Notes under the pieces: model-generated
The model's database searches: none
What the model was told of the DNA's origin: nothing
The model's input: only the letters and a program-made list of their open reading frames with translations
Shown here: positions 37,613 to 44,844 of the stretch, one piece after another
Layout of the letters: each line of letters opens with the position of its first letter
Numbering within the stretch: position 1 is the stretch's first letter
Source: an uncultured Pelagibacteraceae bacterium
GTDB lineage: Bacteria; Pseudomonadota; Alphaproteobacteria; Pelagibacterales; Pelagibacteraceae
Assembly: GCA_902597575.1 (NCBI GenBank)
Contig: CACJYF010000003.1
Location: forward strand, 1-61,866
DNA: 61,866 bases
Reading direction: 5' to 3'
Position numbers and translations under genes: made by a program

Positions 37613-38959
37613 ATGAGCAAAGTTTTAAAAAATTCCTGGGCACTATTTTTGGGTATGGGATGCATAATGATGGCCTACGGCTTTCAGGGTTCCCTCTTAG
37701 GAGTAAGAGCAGTGCAAGAAGAATTTAGTTTAACATCAACTGGTTTCATGATGTCAGGATATTTTGTCGGCTATTTTATAGGTGCAGCAACAATTCCTAA
37801 TATTATATCTAGAGTCGGACATATAAGAGTTTTTGCGGCATTTGCATCATTATCATCTTTGGTCATTTTGGTTCACTCGATAATTGTCAATCCATTGGTG
37901 TGGTTTTTTTTAAGGGTTCTGACCGGAATAAGTATGGTCTGTATCTATACTGTTGCTGAGAGTTGGCTTAACGATAGATCAAGCAACAAAAATAGAGGAA
38001 GCGTTCTGTCAATCTATATGGTTATACTTTATGGAACAATGGGAATTGGGATGTTTTTACTAAACTTTAGTAGTCCTTTAAATTTCCAGCCTTTTATTCT
38101 AGTTTCTGTAATTACATCAGTTGCTCTGATACCTATTTTGCTAACTAAAAAAAAGCCACCAACATTCAAAAGAATTAAAGTTATGACGCTTAAAGATCTG
38201 TATGAATCATCCCCTTTTGGTATGGTAAGCTCTTTTTTTTATGGAACTATACAGGCAGCACTTTTTACCCTATTAGCTGTATACGCCACCTCAATGAATT
38301 TTACGATATTAGAAATTTCAATTGTAACGTTTCTGCTGGCTATATCTGGAGCTGTTTCTCAATTTCCAGTAGGAAAAATATCAGATATGTATGATCGACG
38401 AAAAGTAATAGTTTTTGCTAGTTTTGGTGCGGCAGCTTTTGCAATTATAACAATTTTAGTTACTAGACAGATGTATTTACCAGGTGGACTTGCAACAAGT
38501 AAAACCTGGTTCTATATTTTTTTGGTTCTTTTTTCATTTTGTAGTTTACCGATGTTTTCTTTAATTTTAGCACATACTAATGATTTCATTCCAAAAGAAA
38601 AATTTGTAGCTGCCGGTGCAGGTCTTCAATTTGTATTTGGTTTGGGTGCGATGAGTGGTCCATTTTTATGCTCGATATTTATGGACTTTGTCGGTCCAAA
38701 TGGTTTTTTTGTTTTTTTATTTTTTTTTCATTCAGTAATTGGTTTTTTTGGGATGTATAGAATGAAAGTAAGGAAAACTGTTGAAAATCCTGACTCTCAG
38801 TTTGTGGCAATGCCCCAGACTATTACACCAGCTGGTATTGAGCTTAATCCATCGACAGAACACATTGAAGAGCCTTATTCTGATAAGGTTAAAGAAATAC
38901 TTGAGAGAAAAGGTGTAAAATATAAAAAAGAGGGTGAACAGGTTAAAACAGATAATTAA
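37613..38959 (+). CDS. MFS transporter, YcaD-like
   Basis: Major facilitator, substrate unknown. 448 residues, 12 predicted helices up to ~385, then a ~60-residue polar cytosolic tail. The helix 2-3 loop and the middle loop with MYDRRKVIVFASFG carry the MFS basic motif. FFLRVLTGISMVCIYTVAES with WLNDRSSNKNRG resembles the YcaD/YfkF group. Its codon use and base composition look like the surrounding genes. Confidence 0.85.
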   Translation: MSKVLKNSWALFLGMGCIMMAYGFQGSLLGVRAVQEEFSLTSTGFMMSGYFVGYFIGAATIPNIISRVGHIRVFAAFASLSSLVILVHSIIVNPLVWFFLRVLTGISMVCIYTVAESWLNDRSSNKNRGSVLSIYMVILYGTMGIGMFLLNFSSPLNFQPFILVSVITSVALIPILLTKKKPPTFKRIKVMTLKDLYESSPFGMVSSFFYGTIQAALFTLLAVYATSMNFTILEISIVTFLLAISGAVSQFPVGKISDMYDRRKVIVFASFGAAAFAIITILVTRQMYLPGGLATSKTWFYIFLVLFSFCSLPMFSLILAHTNDFIPKEKFVAAGAGLQFVFGLGAMSGPFLCSIFMDFVGPNGFFVFLFFFHSVIGFFGMYRMKVRKTVENPDSQFVAMPQTITPAGIELNPSTEHIEEPYSDKVKEILERKGVKYKKEGEQVKTDN

Positions 38960-39073
38960 CTTATCTAATTATCTCTTACAGGTTGTAACTTTTAAAGCCT
39001 AATTTTTAAACAATAATTTTAAAATTTTTATTGAATAATAATTATTTCTCTAGTGAAATAATGTTTTTATAAA
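38960..39073. other. Intergenic region with inverted repeat before the coiled-coil gene
   Basis: 114 A/T-rich bases. The notable element is a perfect 8-base inverted repeat ATTATTTC (39041-39048) / GAAATAAT (39055-39062) with a 6-base loop TCTAGT, followed by GTTTTTAT, ending 12 bases before the next ATG. It could be a terminator for the MFS gene or an operator/RNA hairpin controlling the downstream gene. Confidence 0.45.
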
Positions 39074-39805
39074 ATGAAAACAAAAAAAAAGTCGCGAACT
39101 AGAGTAAGTAAAGAAAAGCATGGTCTTTCAAAAATTGCTTCCTTTACTACAAAATCTATTACCTCTGCAATATCAAACTATAAAAAAAATAAAGAACAAA
39201 GTAAAATTAGGGCAATAAAATTACAAAAACTTGAGGAAAGAAATTCCTATTTTAAAGAAAAAAAAGAGTTGAAGATTTGGGAAGACAAATTAATTAAAGA
39301 AAATAATAAACTAAAAACAACTGAAGATGAAATAAGATTAAAGGAAAAAGAAATAAAATTAAAAGATGAAAAACAAAAAGTTGAGAGTGAAAGATTAGTT
39401 AGAAAAGATGAAGAATTAGTTCTGGTTGCAAAAGAATTAAGAGAAAAAGAAAAAAAATTAAAAATACGAGAAGAGGAACAAAATAGAAAAGATATTGACT
39501 TAAAAGTAAGAGAAGATGAATTATATCAAAGAGATCTTAGAGAACAAAGACGTAAAAATAGAGAATTAAAAAGATTGAGAGAAGAGGAAGAAAAAGAAAA
39601 AGAAGTCGAATATATAAAAATTAGAGAGTGGGAAGAGAAATTTGACAAAGAACAAAAGCTTAAAGAACAAGAAGAAATGAGAAGAGAACAAAGATTAATA
39701 CAAAAAGAGATGGAAAGACGTGCTAAATTTGACAATATAAATAATACAGATAGTTCTTTAAGCCAGTTGGAAAAATTCAGTATCGACAAATCGAAAAAAA
39801 ACTAG
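39074..39805 (+). CDS. Charged coiled-coil protein of unknown function
   Basis: 243 residues. After a basic head (~1-45, MKTKKKSRTRVSKEKHGLSK), residues ~50-225 are an uninterrupted Glu/Lys/Arg-rich helix with repeated units such as ELKIWEDKL, EIRLKEKEIKLKDEK, ELREKEKKLKIREEE and DLKVREDEL. No signal peptide, membrane segment, cysteine or catalytic motif is visible. The tail is polar (NNTDSSLSQLEKFSIDKSKKN). It could be a cytoskeletal or nucleoid/RNA-associated filament protein, but nothing in the sequence decides this. Confidence 0.7.
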   Translation: MKTKKKSRTRVSKEKHGLSKIASFTTKSITSAISNYKKNKEQSKIRAIKLQKLEERNSYFKEKKELKIWEDKLIKENNKLKTTEDEIRLKEKEIKLKDEKQKVESERLVRKDEELVLVAKELREKEKKLKIREEEQNRKDIDLKVREDELYQRDLREQRRKNRELKRLREEEEKEKEVEYIKIREWEEKFDKEQKLKEQEEMRREQRLIQKEMERRAKFDNINNTDSSLSQLEKFSIDKSKKN

Positions 39806-39821
39806 AAAAAGATTAATTCCC

Positions 39822-40937
39822 TTATTGTTTTGGAAAGTAATCTTTTAAATCTCCTTCTCTAAATACGTCTGCTGTACTACAATGAAGTCCACCTCCGAAC
39901 GCATACGCATCTCTTAAATCAATCGGAATAACTTCCATCCCTAATTTATCAAGTTGCTCTGCTTGATATTTTTCACTTTTTTCTACACAAACTGTTTTTG
40001 GATCTAAAACTAGTACATTCATAGATAACCAAACTGAAGAATAACAAAGAGGTGGTGGTTCATTGTGTGCTGGTTGAGCAGCATCAATTATTTCCCATCC
40101 ATTTTTCTCAAAAAGTTTTTTTTGTTCTTTAGGTAATCTTCTTTGTGGGTTATTAATTATCAATCCTTCTTTGATAGGTGTAAAAGTAGCATCTATATGT
40201 ATTGGATATGGGTCTCCTGGAAAATTTACGGCGTGAACTCGATGGTCTTTATAATGTCTCTTTAACCAATCTATTCCTTTTAGATTTGTAGTAAATCCAT
40301 GTTGAACTATTAAATCTTTTCCAAATCTTAAAACATCAGCAGCATCGAATAAAGGTTCCTCCTCAGTGGTTACAAAAAATTTTTCCTCAGTCCATTGAAG
40401 TCTTTTTTGTATTCCGATTTTCTCTGACAAATAATCTTTTCTATAATCAGCATCAGTCAATCTTGGCTTAGGAGCAGATTCATGTCTCATATTTGAATCT
40501 TCCTCATAATACTTTTTTAAAAGTGGTCGATAACATAAGTATTCAAACCATCTACATCTATAACTCATTGTAGCTTCTAAAATTTCATTTCCGACTGTTA
40601 AAAGAACATCTCTTGGAGGCATACAACCAAACATTGTTTCTGCGTTCCAATCCGGAGTAGAGATTTTTTGATTAAAATTAATTGGTTCTGGTCTATCAAC
40701 TTTGATACCTCTTTTTTCTAAAATATTTGAAAAATTATCTAAAAGTTCATTTGCTTTATCGACTGTATCTTTCGTTCTCGGACCAAACTTTCCTCTCATA
40801 TCCGAGTCCTCAGGAACTTTTGCGTCTAAAGCGGGTTCGGGTGCAGGTATACAAGTACCATCTGCCCTACCAACTATTACATGTTTTAGTGGATCCCACT
40901 CATTCCAACTATTAACTACTGTTTTTTTTTTATCCAT
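39822..40937 (-). CDS. Amidinotransferase, glycine amidinotransferase (AGAT) family
   Basis: Probably transfers the amidino group from arginine to an amine acceptor, giving ornithine and a guanidino compound. 371 residues of the pentein fold with the AGAT catalytic triad: Asp201 (FDAADVLRFG), His247 (PYPIHIDATF) and Cys353 (GGGLHCSTADV). NSWNEWDPLKHVIVGRADG and FGCMPPRDVLLTVGNEILEA are AGAT-like and longer than in arginine deiminases. The acceptor (glycine, an inosamine or another amine) cannot be predicted. It lies 45 bases downstream of an EamA transporter on the same strand. Confidence 0.87.
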   Translation of the reverse strand: MDKKKTVVNSWNEWDPLKHVIVGRADGTCIPAPEPALDAKVPEDSDMRGKFGPRTKDTVDKANELLDNFSNILEKRGIKVDRPEPINFNQKISTPDWNAETMFGCMPPRDVLLTVGNEILEATMSYRCRWFEYLCYRPLLKKYYEEDSNMRHESAPKPRLTDADYRKDYLSEKIGIQKRLQWTEEKFFVTTEEEPLFDAADVLRFGKDLIVQHGFTTNLKGIDWLKRHYKDHRVHAVNFPGDPYPIHIDATFTPIKEGLIINNPQRRLPKEQKKLFEKNGWEIIDAAQPAHNEPPPLCYSSVWLSMNVLVLDPKTVCVEKSEKYQAEQLDKLGMEVIPIDLRDAYAFGGGLHCSTADVFREGDLKDYFPKQ

Positions 40938-40982
40938 TTCATCAAATAACTAGTGATTAAAATTTTTTTTTTCAATGAAATT

Positions 40983-41888
40983 TTAATTTAATGCTATGTA
41001 TCTTTTATTCCATCTCATTATCAAACTGTAATAAAAAAGAGAGATAAAAAGAAAAAATCCACCAACTATTGTGTTTGTTGTAGGAATTTCATTTATACCA
41101 AATAGTGGTAACCAAACCCAAAAAATTCCACCAATTACTTCGGTCAATGATAGTAAAGTCAACTCTGCTGCAGGAATAGCTTTTGATCCAATTGCATATA
41201 AAATCATTCCTATACACACTAAAGTTCCATGAAGAGAGAACAATGATGAGTTATAACTCGTTGAAAAAAACGGTTGGTTTTTGAGTAATATTACCGAGGC
41301 AGCTATAACAAAACAAAATAAACCAGCAATAGCTACTGTAGTAAACTTGGGAGTTTCTTTTCTCCATCTCAAAGTCACAGAAAATATTGAGAAGCCAATA
41401 GAAGATGTAATACCAAAAATAAATCCTACAATTGAATTTTTTTCATTATTTCCAACAGCCATAATTACGATTCCTATTGTTGCAATAAATATTGAAATCC
41501 ATACATTTAAGCTAATTTTTTCTTTTAAAAAGAGGAATGCAAGTAAAGCAGTAAAAAAAGGCATCGCAGCTAAACATAATAAAGTGATCGCCGCACTAGT
41601 ATTTGTTATCGAGTAAATAAATGAAATCATAGCTACGCCTAACCCGCAACCACCAATTATCCCTGATTTACCTACTTTTTTATAATTTTTATAAAAATTT
41701 AAACCTTCCTCAAAATATAAATAAAGATTTAAAAGAATAAAAATTGTTAAACCCCTTCCGAAGATATACTGCCACGGCACTAGATTAGGATCATCCATAT
41801 ATCTTACGACTAACGGACCAAATGACCAGATAAGACCTGCAAATAGCACAATTGGAACTGCTATTTTTTCATTTTTAAGCTCAATCAT
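40983..41888 (-). CDS. EamA/DMT-family transporter linked to the amidinotransferase
   Basis: 301 residues with ten hydrophobic helices in two EamA repeats. APIVLFAGLIW-like N-terminus (VPIVLFAGLIWSFGPLVVRY), SITNTSAAITLLCLAAMPFF, and IPAAELTLLSLTEVIGGIFW are typical. It is the first gene of an apparent two-gene operon with the amidinotransferase, so it may move that enzyme's substrate or product. Substrate and direction are unknown. Confidence 0.85.
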   Translation of the reverse strand: MIELKNEKIAVPIVLFAGLIWSFGPLVVRYMDDPNLVPWQYIFGRGLTIFILLNLYLYFEEGLNFYKNYKKVGKSGIIGGCGLGVAMISFIYSITNTSAAITLLCLAAMPFFTALLAFLFLKEKISLNVWISIFIATIGIVIMAVGNNEKNSIVGFIFGITSSIGFSIFSVTLRWRKETPKFTTVAIAGLFCFVIAASVILLKNQPFFSTSYNSSLFSLHGTLVCIGMILYAIGSKAIPAAELTLLSLTEVIGGIFWVWLPLFGINEIPTTNTIVGGFFLFISLFYYSLIMRWNKRYIALN

Positions 41889-42037
41889 ATAAAGATATTT
41901 AATTCTAATTTATTTTAACTACAACAAAAATAGATATTGTGAAAAAAGTTTTTTTTCTGTTTTATTGAGATTTTAGATGGTTCAATAGCACATCTGTAAG
42001 ATTTTGATTTATACTATATAAATAAAGTAATTATTAT
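41889..42037. other. Divergent intergenic region, transporter / scaffold protein
   Basis: 149 A/T-rich bases holding the promoters for the amidinotransferase operon (minus) and the scaffold gene (plus). TATACT and TATAAA close to 42011-42022 are -10-like for the plus strand, but no matching -35 is clear. AAAAAAGTTTTTTTT at ~41943-41957 is a low-complexity palindrome without a convincing stem. No RNA gene or small ORF recognised. Confidence 0.35.
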
Positions 42038-42436
42038 ATGAATTTAGAACTAATAAATATTGCAGCTAACACGAAAAATAACAAGAATATTAATAATTAT
42101 ACTCATAGTGCAAAATTAAAAAATTCTGTTTGTGGTGACGAAATACAGATTAAATTGATAATTAAAAATGATAAAATAATTGATTTCGGCTATCAAACAA
42201 CTTCATGTATTTATTGCCAAGCCTCTGCAAGTTTATTATCAAAGGTATCTATAAATAATAAAAAAGATAAAATTGAAAAATTGTGTAATGATGCAAAATT
42301 ATTTTTTAATGATAATAAAAAAATGATTACTAAAAATTGGAAGTTGTTATCAAAATTATTTAATAAAGAAAATATATCACGAAAAGAATGTATATTATTA
42401 CCTTTCAAAACTTTGAAAAAAATAGTAACAAATTAA
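42038..42436 (+). CDS. IscU/SufU-like iron-sulfur cluster assembly scaffold protein
   Basis: Likely Fe-S scaffold or sulfur acceptor. 132 residues with the three family cysteine positions: Cys32 in VCGDEIQIKL (CGD motif with Asp34), Cys57 in TTSCIYCQASASLLS (plus an extra Cys60) and Cys118 in SRKECILLPF. It belongs to the small alphaproteobacterial NifU-N-like group with the R-x-E-C-x-L-L-P-F ending. It stands alone, without cysteine desulfurase or suf genes nearby, and is followed three bases later by an HPP-family gene. Confidence 0.82.
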   Translation: MNLELINIAANTKNNKNINNYTHSAKLKNSVCGDEIQIKLIIKNDKIIDFGYQTTSCIYCQASASLLSKVSINNKKDKIEKLCNDAKLFFNDNKKMITKNWKLLSKLFNKENISRKECILLPFKTLKKIVTN

Positions 42437-42439
42437 TTT

Positions 42440-42904
42440 ATGGGTAATATCAAGCAATCTTTTTTAGCTGGTTTATTTTCTATATTCACAATAGCTTTAC
42501 TGACTGTCTTAACGTACAAAACAGAATTAGGAATATTTTTATTAGCTTCATTTGGTTCATCAATGGTTTTATTGTATGGCTACCCAGAAAGCCCTTTTGC
42601 TCAACCAAAAAATGTTTTTTTCGGACACTTTGCAACTACACTGGTTGGATTATTTTTCCTACACTTTATTCCACTTCCTATATTTGTAATTATACCCTTA
42701 GCAGTAGGATTTGGAGTTGGTTTAATGATTTTGTTAAATGTGACACATCCTCCAGCAGGAGGAAATCCAATCATTGTTATCATTGGAAGTGTATCGTTTG
42801 ATTATCTTTTAAGTCCTGTAATAACTGGATCAATTTTAATTATCATTTTTTCAATAGTAATTAATCGTTTTATTTTGAAAAAAAATTACCCAAGTAAAAA
42901 ATAA
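42440..42904 (+). CDS. HPP family membrane protein
   Basis: 154 residues with four or five predicted membrane helices. The family signature is present as FGSSMVLLYGYPESPFAQPK and NVTHPPAGGNPI (the HPP motif becomes THPPAGG). HPP proteins in cyanobacteria and plastids have been reported as nitrite transporters; whether that applies here is open. Co-directional with the scaffold gene upstream and formate dehydrogenase downstream. Confidence 0.85.
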   Translation: MGNIKQSFLAGLFSIFTIALLTVLTYKTELGIFLLASFGSSMVLLYGYPESPFAQPKNVFFGHFATTLVGLFFLHFIPLPIFVIIPLAVGFGVGLMILLNVTHPPAGGNPIIVIIGSVSFDYLLSPVITGSILIIIFSIVINRFILKKNYPSKK

Positions 42905-42952
42905 TTTATTTGCTTGATTCTTAAAAATAAGGTTAGATAAGCAAAATAAATT
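42903..42952 (+). terminator. Long hairpin between the HPP gene and formate dehydrogenase
   Basis: AATTTATTTGCTT (42903-42915) pairs with AAGCAAAATAAATT (42939-42952), 13 pairs with one bulge. An inner CTTA/TAAG stem lies within the loop. It begins at the HPP stop codon and ends 20 bases before the formate dehydrogenase ATG. It may terminate the upstream transcript or act in the leader of the next one. Confidence 0.45.
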
Positions 42953-42972
42953 TTAAATTCAGAGGAGATTAA

Positions 42973-44172
42973 ATGAAAATATTATGTGTATTATATGATG
43001 ATCCTAAAGGAGGGATGCCAAAGTCTTATGCTTTATCGGAGCTACCAAAAATAGATAAGTATCCAGATGGTATGACGCTTCCTTCACCTAAAGGCAGAGA
43101 TTATACACCAGGCCAGTTACTAGGATGTGTATCTGGTGAACTAGGTTTAAGAAAATTTTTAGAAAGTAATGGACATGAATTTGTTGTTACAAATAGTAAA
43201 GATGGAGATGGTTGTGAAGCTGACAAACATATAGTTGATGCAGATATCGTTATATCTCAACCCTTTTTTCCTTACTACTTAACTAAAGAAAGAATAGCTA
43301 AGGCCAAAAATTTAAAGATGGCAATAACAGCTGGAATTGGATCAGACCATGTTGACTTACAAGCAGCAATGGATAACAAAATTGATGTTGTTGAAGTAAC
43401 TTATTGTAATTCAAGATCAGTTGCTGAACATATCGTGATGATGATTGTCTCTATGGTTAGGGATTATCATAATCAACATCGAATTGTAAATGAGGGTGGT
43501 TGGAACATTGCTGATGCTGTCCAAAGATCTTACGATGTGGAAGGTATGCATATTGGTACTGTCGCAGCCGGAAGAATAGGTTTAGATGCATTAAGAAAGA
43601 TGAAACCATTTGATACTCATTTGCATTATTTTGACAGACACAGACTGCCTGATAGTGTTGAAAAAGAACTAAATTTAACATTTCATGAAACTGTAGAGTC
43701 AATGGTTAAAGTTTGTGACGTTGTAACAATCAATTGTCCACTTCATCCAGAAACAGAAAACTTGTTTGATGATGCTATGATAAGCAAAATGAAAAAAGGT
43801 GCTTACATTGTTAATACAGCTCGAGGAAAAATTTGTAATAGAGATGCGATTGCAAAAGCTCTAAAGAGTGGTCAACTAAGTGGTTATGCCGGTGATGTAT
43901 GGTTTCCTCAACCTGCACCAAATGATCACGTGTGGAGAAGTATGCCAAACCATGGTATGACACCTCACACTTCTGGTACATCTTTAACTGCACAATCAAG
44001 ATATGCAGATGGTGTTAGAGAGATATTAGAATGTTTCTTCGATGGCAAAGAGATTAGAAATCAGTATTTAATTGTCAAAGATGGTCAGTTAGCTGGTATG
44101 GGAGCTCACTCATATAGTAAAGGTTCAGCTACTGGTGGATCTGAAGAAGCGGCAAAATACAAAAAACAATAA
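42973..44172 (+). CDS. NAD-dependent formate dehydrogenase
   Basis: Oxidises formate to CO2 with NAD+; a metal-free, cytosolic D-2-hydroxyacid dehydrogenase-fold enzyme. 399 residues that line up with the methylotroph (Pseudomonas-type) enzyme without gaps: Asn146, Asp221 (NAD selectivity), Arg284, Gln313 and His332 fall at the canonical catalytic positions. The nucleotide loop is GTVAAGRIG and the C-terminal AHSYSKG is intact. A strong ribosome binding site (AGAGGAGA) precedes the ATG, unusual in this window, and a clear hairpin follows, suggesting a highly expressed single-gene unit. It would finish oxidation of C1 compounds and yield NADH. Confidence 0.96.
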   Translation: MKILCVLYDDPKGGMPKSYALSELPKIDKYPDGMTLPSPKGRDYTPGQLLGCVSGELGLRKFLESNGHEFVVTNSKDGDGCEADKHIVDADIVISQPFFPYYLTKERIAKAKNLKMAITAGIGSDHVDLQAAMDNKIDVVEVTYCNSRSVAEHIVMMIVSMVRDYHNQHRIVNEGGWNIADAVQRSYDVEGMHIGTVAAGRIGLDALRKMKPFDTHLHYFDRHRLPDSVEKELNLTFHETVESMVKVCDVVTINCPLHPETENLFDDAMISKMKKGAYIVNTARGKICNRDAIAKALKSGQLSGYAGDVWFPQPAPNDHVWRSMPNHGMTPHTSGTSLTAQSRYADGVREILECFFDGKEIRNQYLIVKDGQLAGMGAHSYSKGSATGGSEEAAKYKKQ

Positions 44173-44186
44173 TTCTAAGATAAACT

Positions 44187-44223
44187 ATTAAAGGTAGCCT
44201 ACTTAAAAGTAGCTACCTTTAAT
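44187..44223 (+). terminator. Hairpin terminator after formate dehydrogenase
   Basis: Perfect 11-base inverted repeat ATTAAAGGTAG (44187-44197) / CTACCTTTAAT (44213-44223), extended by an inner CTAC/GTAG stem after one bulged C, with loop TTAAAA. It begins 15 bases after the stop codon. There is no long T run, but the stem's A/T base and position fit a terminator and/or 3'-end stabilising hairpin. Confidence 0.7.
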
Positions 44224-44233
44224 ATAATGGACT

Positions 44234-44258
44234 TATCATAACTATTTTGATTATGATA
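44234..44258. promoter_or_regulatory. Inverted repeat in front of msrA
   Basis: TATCATAA (44234-44241) and TTATGATA (44251-44258) form a perfect 8-base inverted repeat with a 9-base centre. It ends four bases before the msrA ATG, covering the place of the ribosome binding site. It could be a repressor operator or an RNA hairpin limiting translation; no Shine-Dalgarno sequence is otherwise seen. Confidence 0.4.
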
Positions 44259-44262
44259 TTTA

Positions 44263-44838
44263 ATGAAATATTTTTTAATTATTTTCATAATTCTATTTAA
44301 TATTAATTTTTCTTATTCAGCTCAAAAAGATAAGGCATATTTTGCTGGTGGATGTTTTTGGTGTATGGAAGAATCTTTTGAAAATTTAAATGGTGTAGAG
44401 GAGGTAATTTCAGGCTATTCAGGTGGAGTTACTGAGAACCCAACATACAAAGAAGTAACATATGGAAATACTGGTCATTTTGAGGTTGTAGAAGTTGTAT
44501 ATAATAAAAAAATTATTTCATATGAAGAATTATTGGAAAATTTTTGGGTAAATATAGATCCATTTGACTCCTATGGACAGTTTTGTGACAAAGGTTATAG
44601 TTATAGATCGGTTGCGTTTTACCAAGATACAAATGAAAAGAAATTAATAGAAAAAGATATTCAAAAATTAGAAAACAGATTTAACAAAAAAGTTGTCACA
44701 TATATTCGAAGTTTTGAAAAATTTTATAGAGCTGAAGAGTATCACCAGGACTTTTATAAAATTAAGCTAGAGAGATATTTGAGATACAAAAAAGCTTGTG
44801 GCAGAGAAGAAATTTTAAAAAGGATTTGGAGTCAATAG
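44263..44838 (+). CDS. msrA: Peptide methionine sulfoxide reductase MsrA, exported form
   Basis: Reduces methionine-S-sulfoxide in proteins. 191 residues. Residues 1-20 form a signal peptide (FLIIFIILFNINFSYSA), so it should act in the periplasm, unlike cytosolic E. coli MsrA. The catalytic motif is GGCFWCMEESFENL (Cys31); SGYSGGVTENPTYKEVTYG and GHFEVVEVVYN follow, and the YHQDFY region is typical. Six bases upstream of selO on the same strand. Confidence 0.95.
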   Translation: MKYFLIIFIILFNINFSYSAQKDKAYFAGGCFWCMEESFENLNGVEEVISGYSGGVTENPTYKEVTYGNTGHFEVVEVVYNKKIISYEELLENFWVNIDPFDSYGQFCDKGYSYRSVAFYQDTNEKKLIEKDIQKLENRFNKKVVTYIRSFEKFYRAEEYHQDFYKIKLERYLRYKKACGREEILKRIWSQ

Positions 44839-44844
44839 TTTTCT

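Noticed and set aside
41943..41957. A-run/T-run palindrome in the amidinotransferase-scaffold gap
   Set aside because: A homopolymer pair with a one-base centre is expected by chance in such AT-rich DNA and cannot form a sensible hairpin loop.
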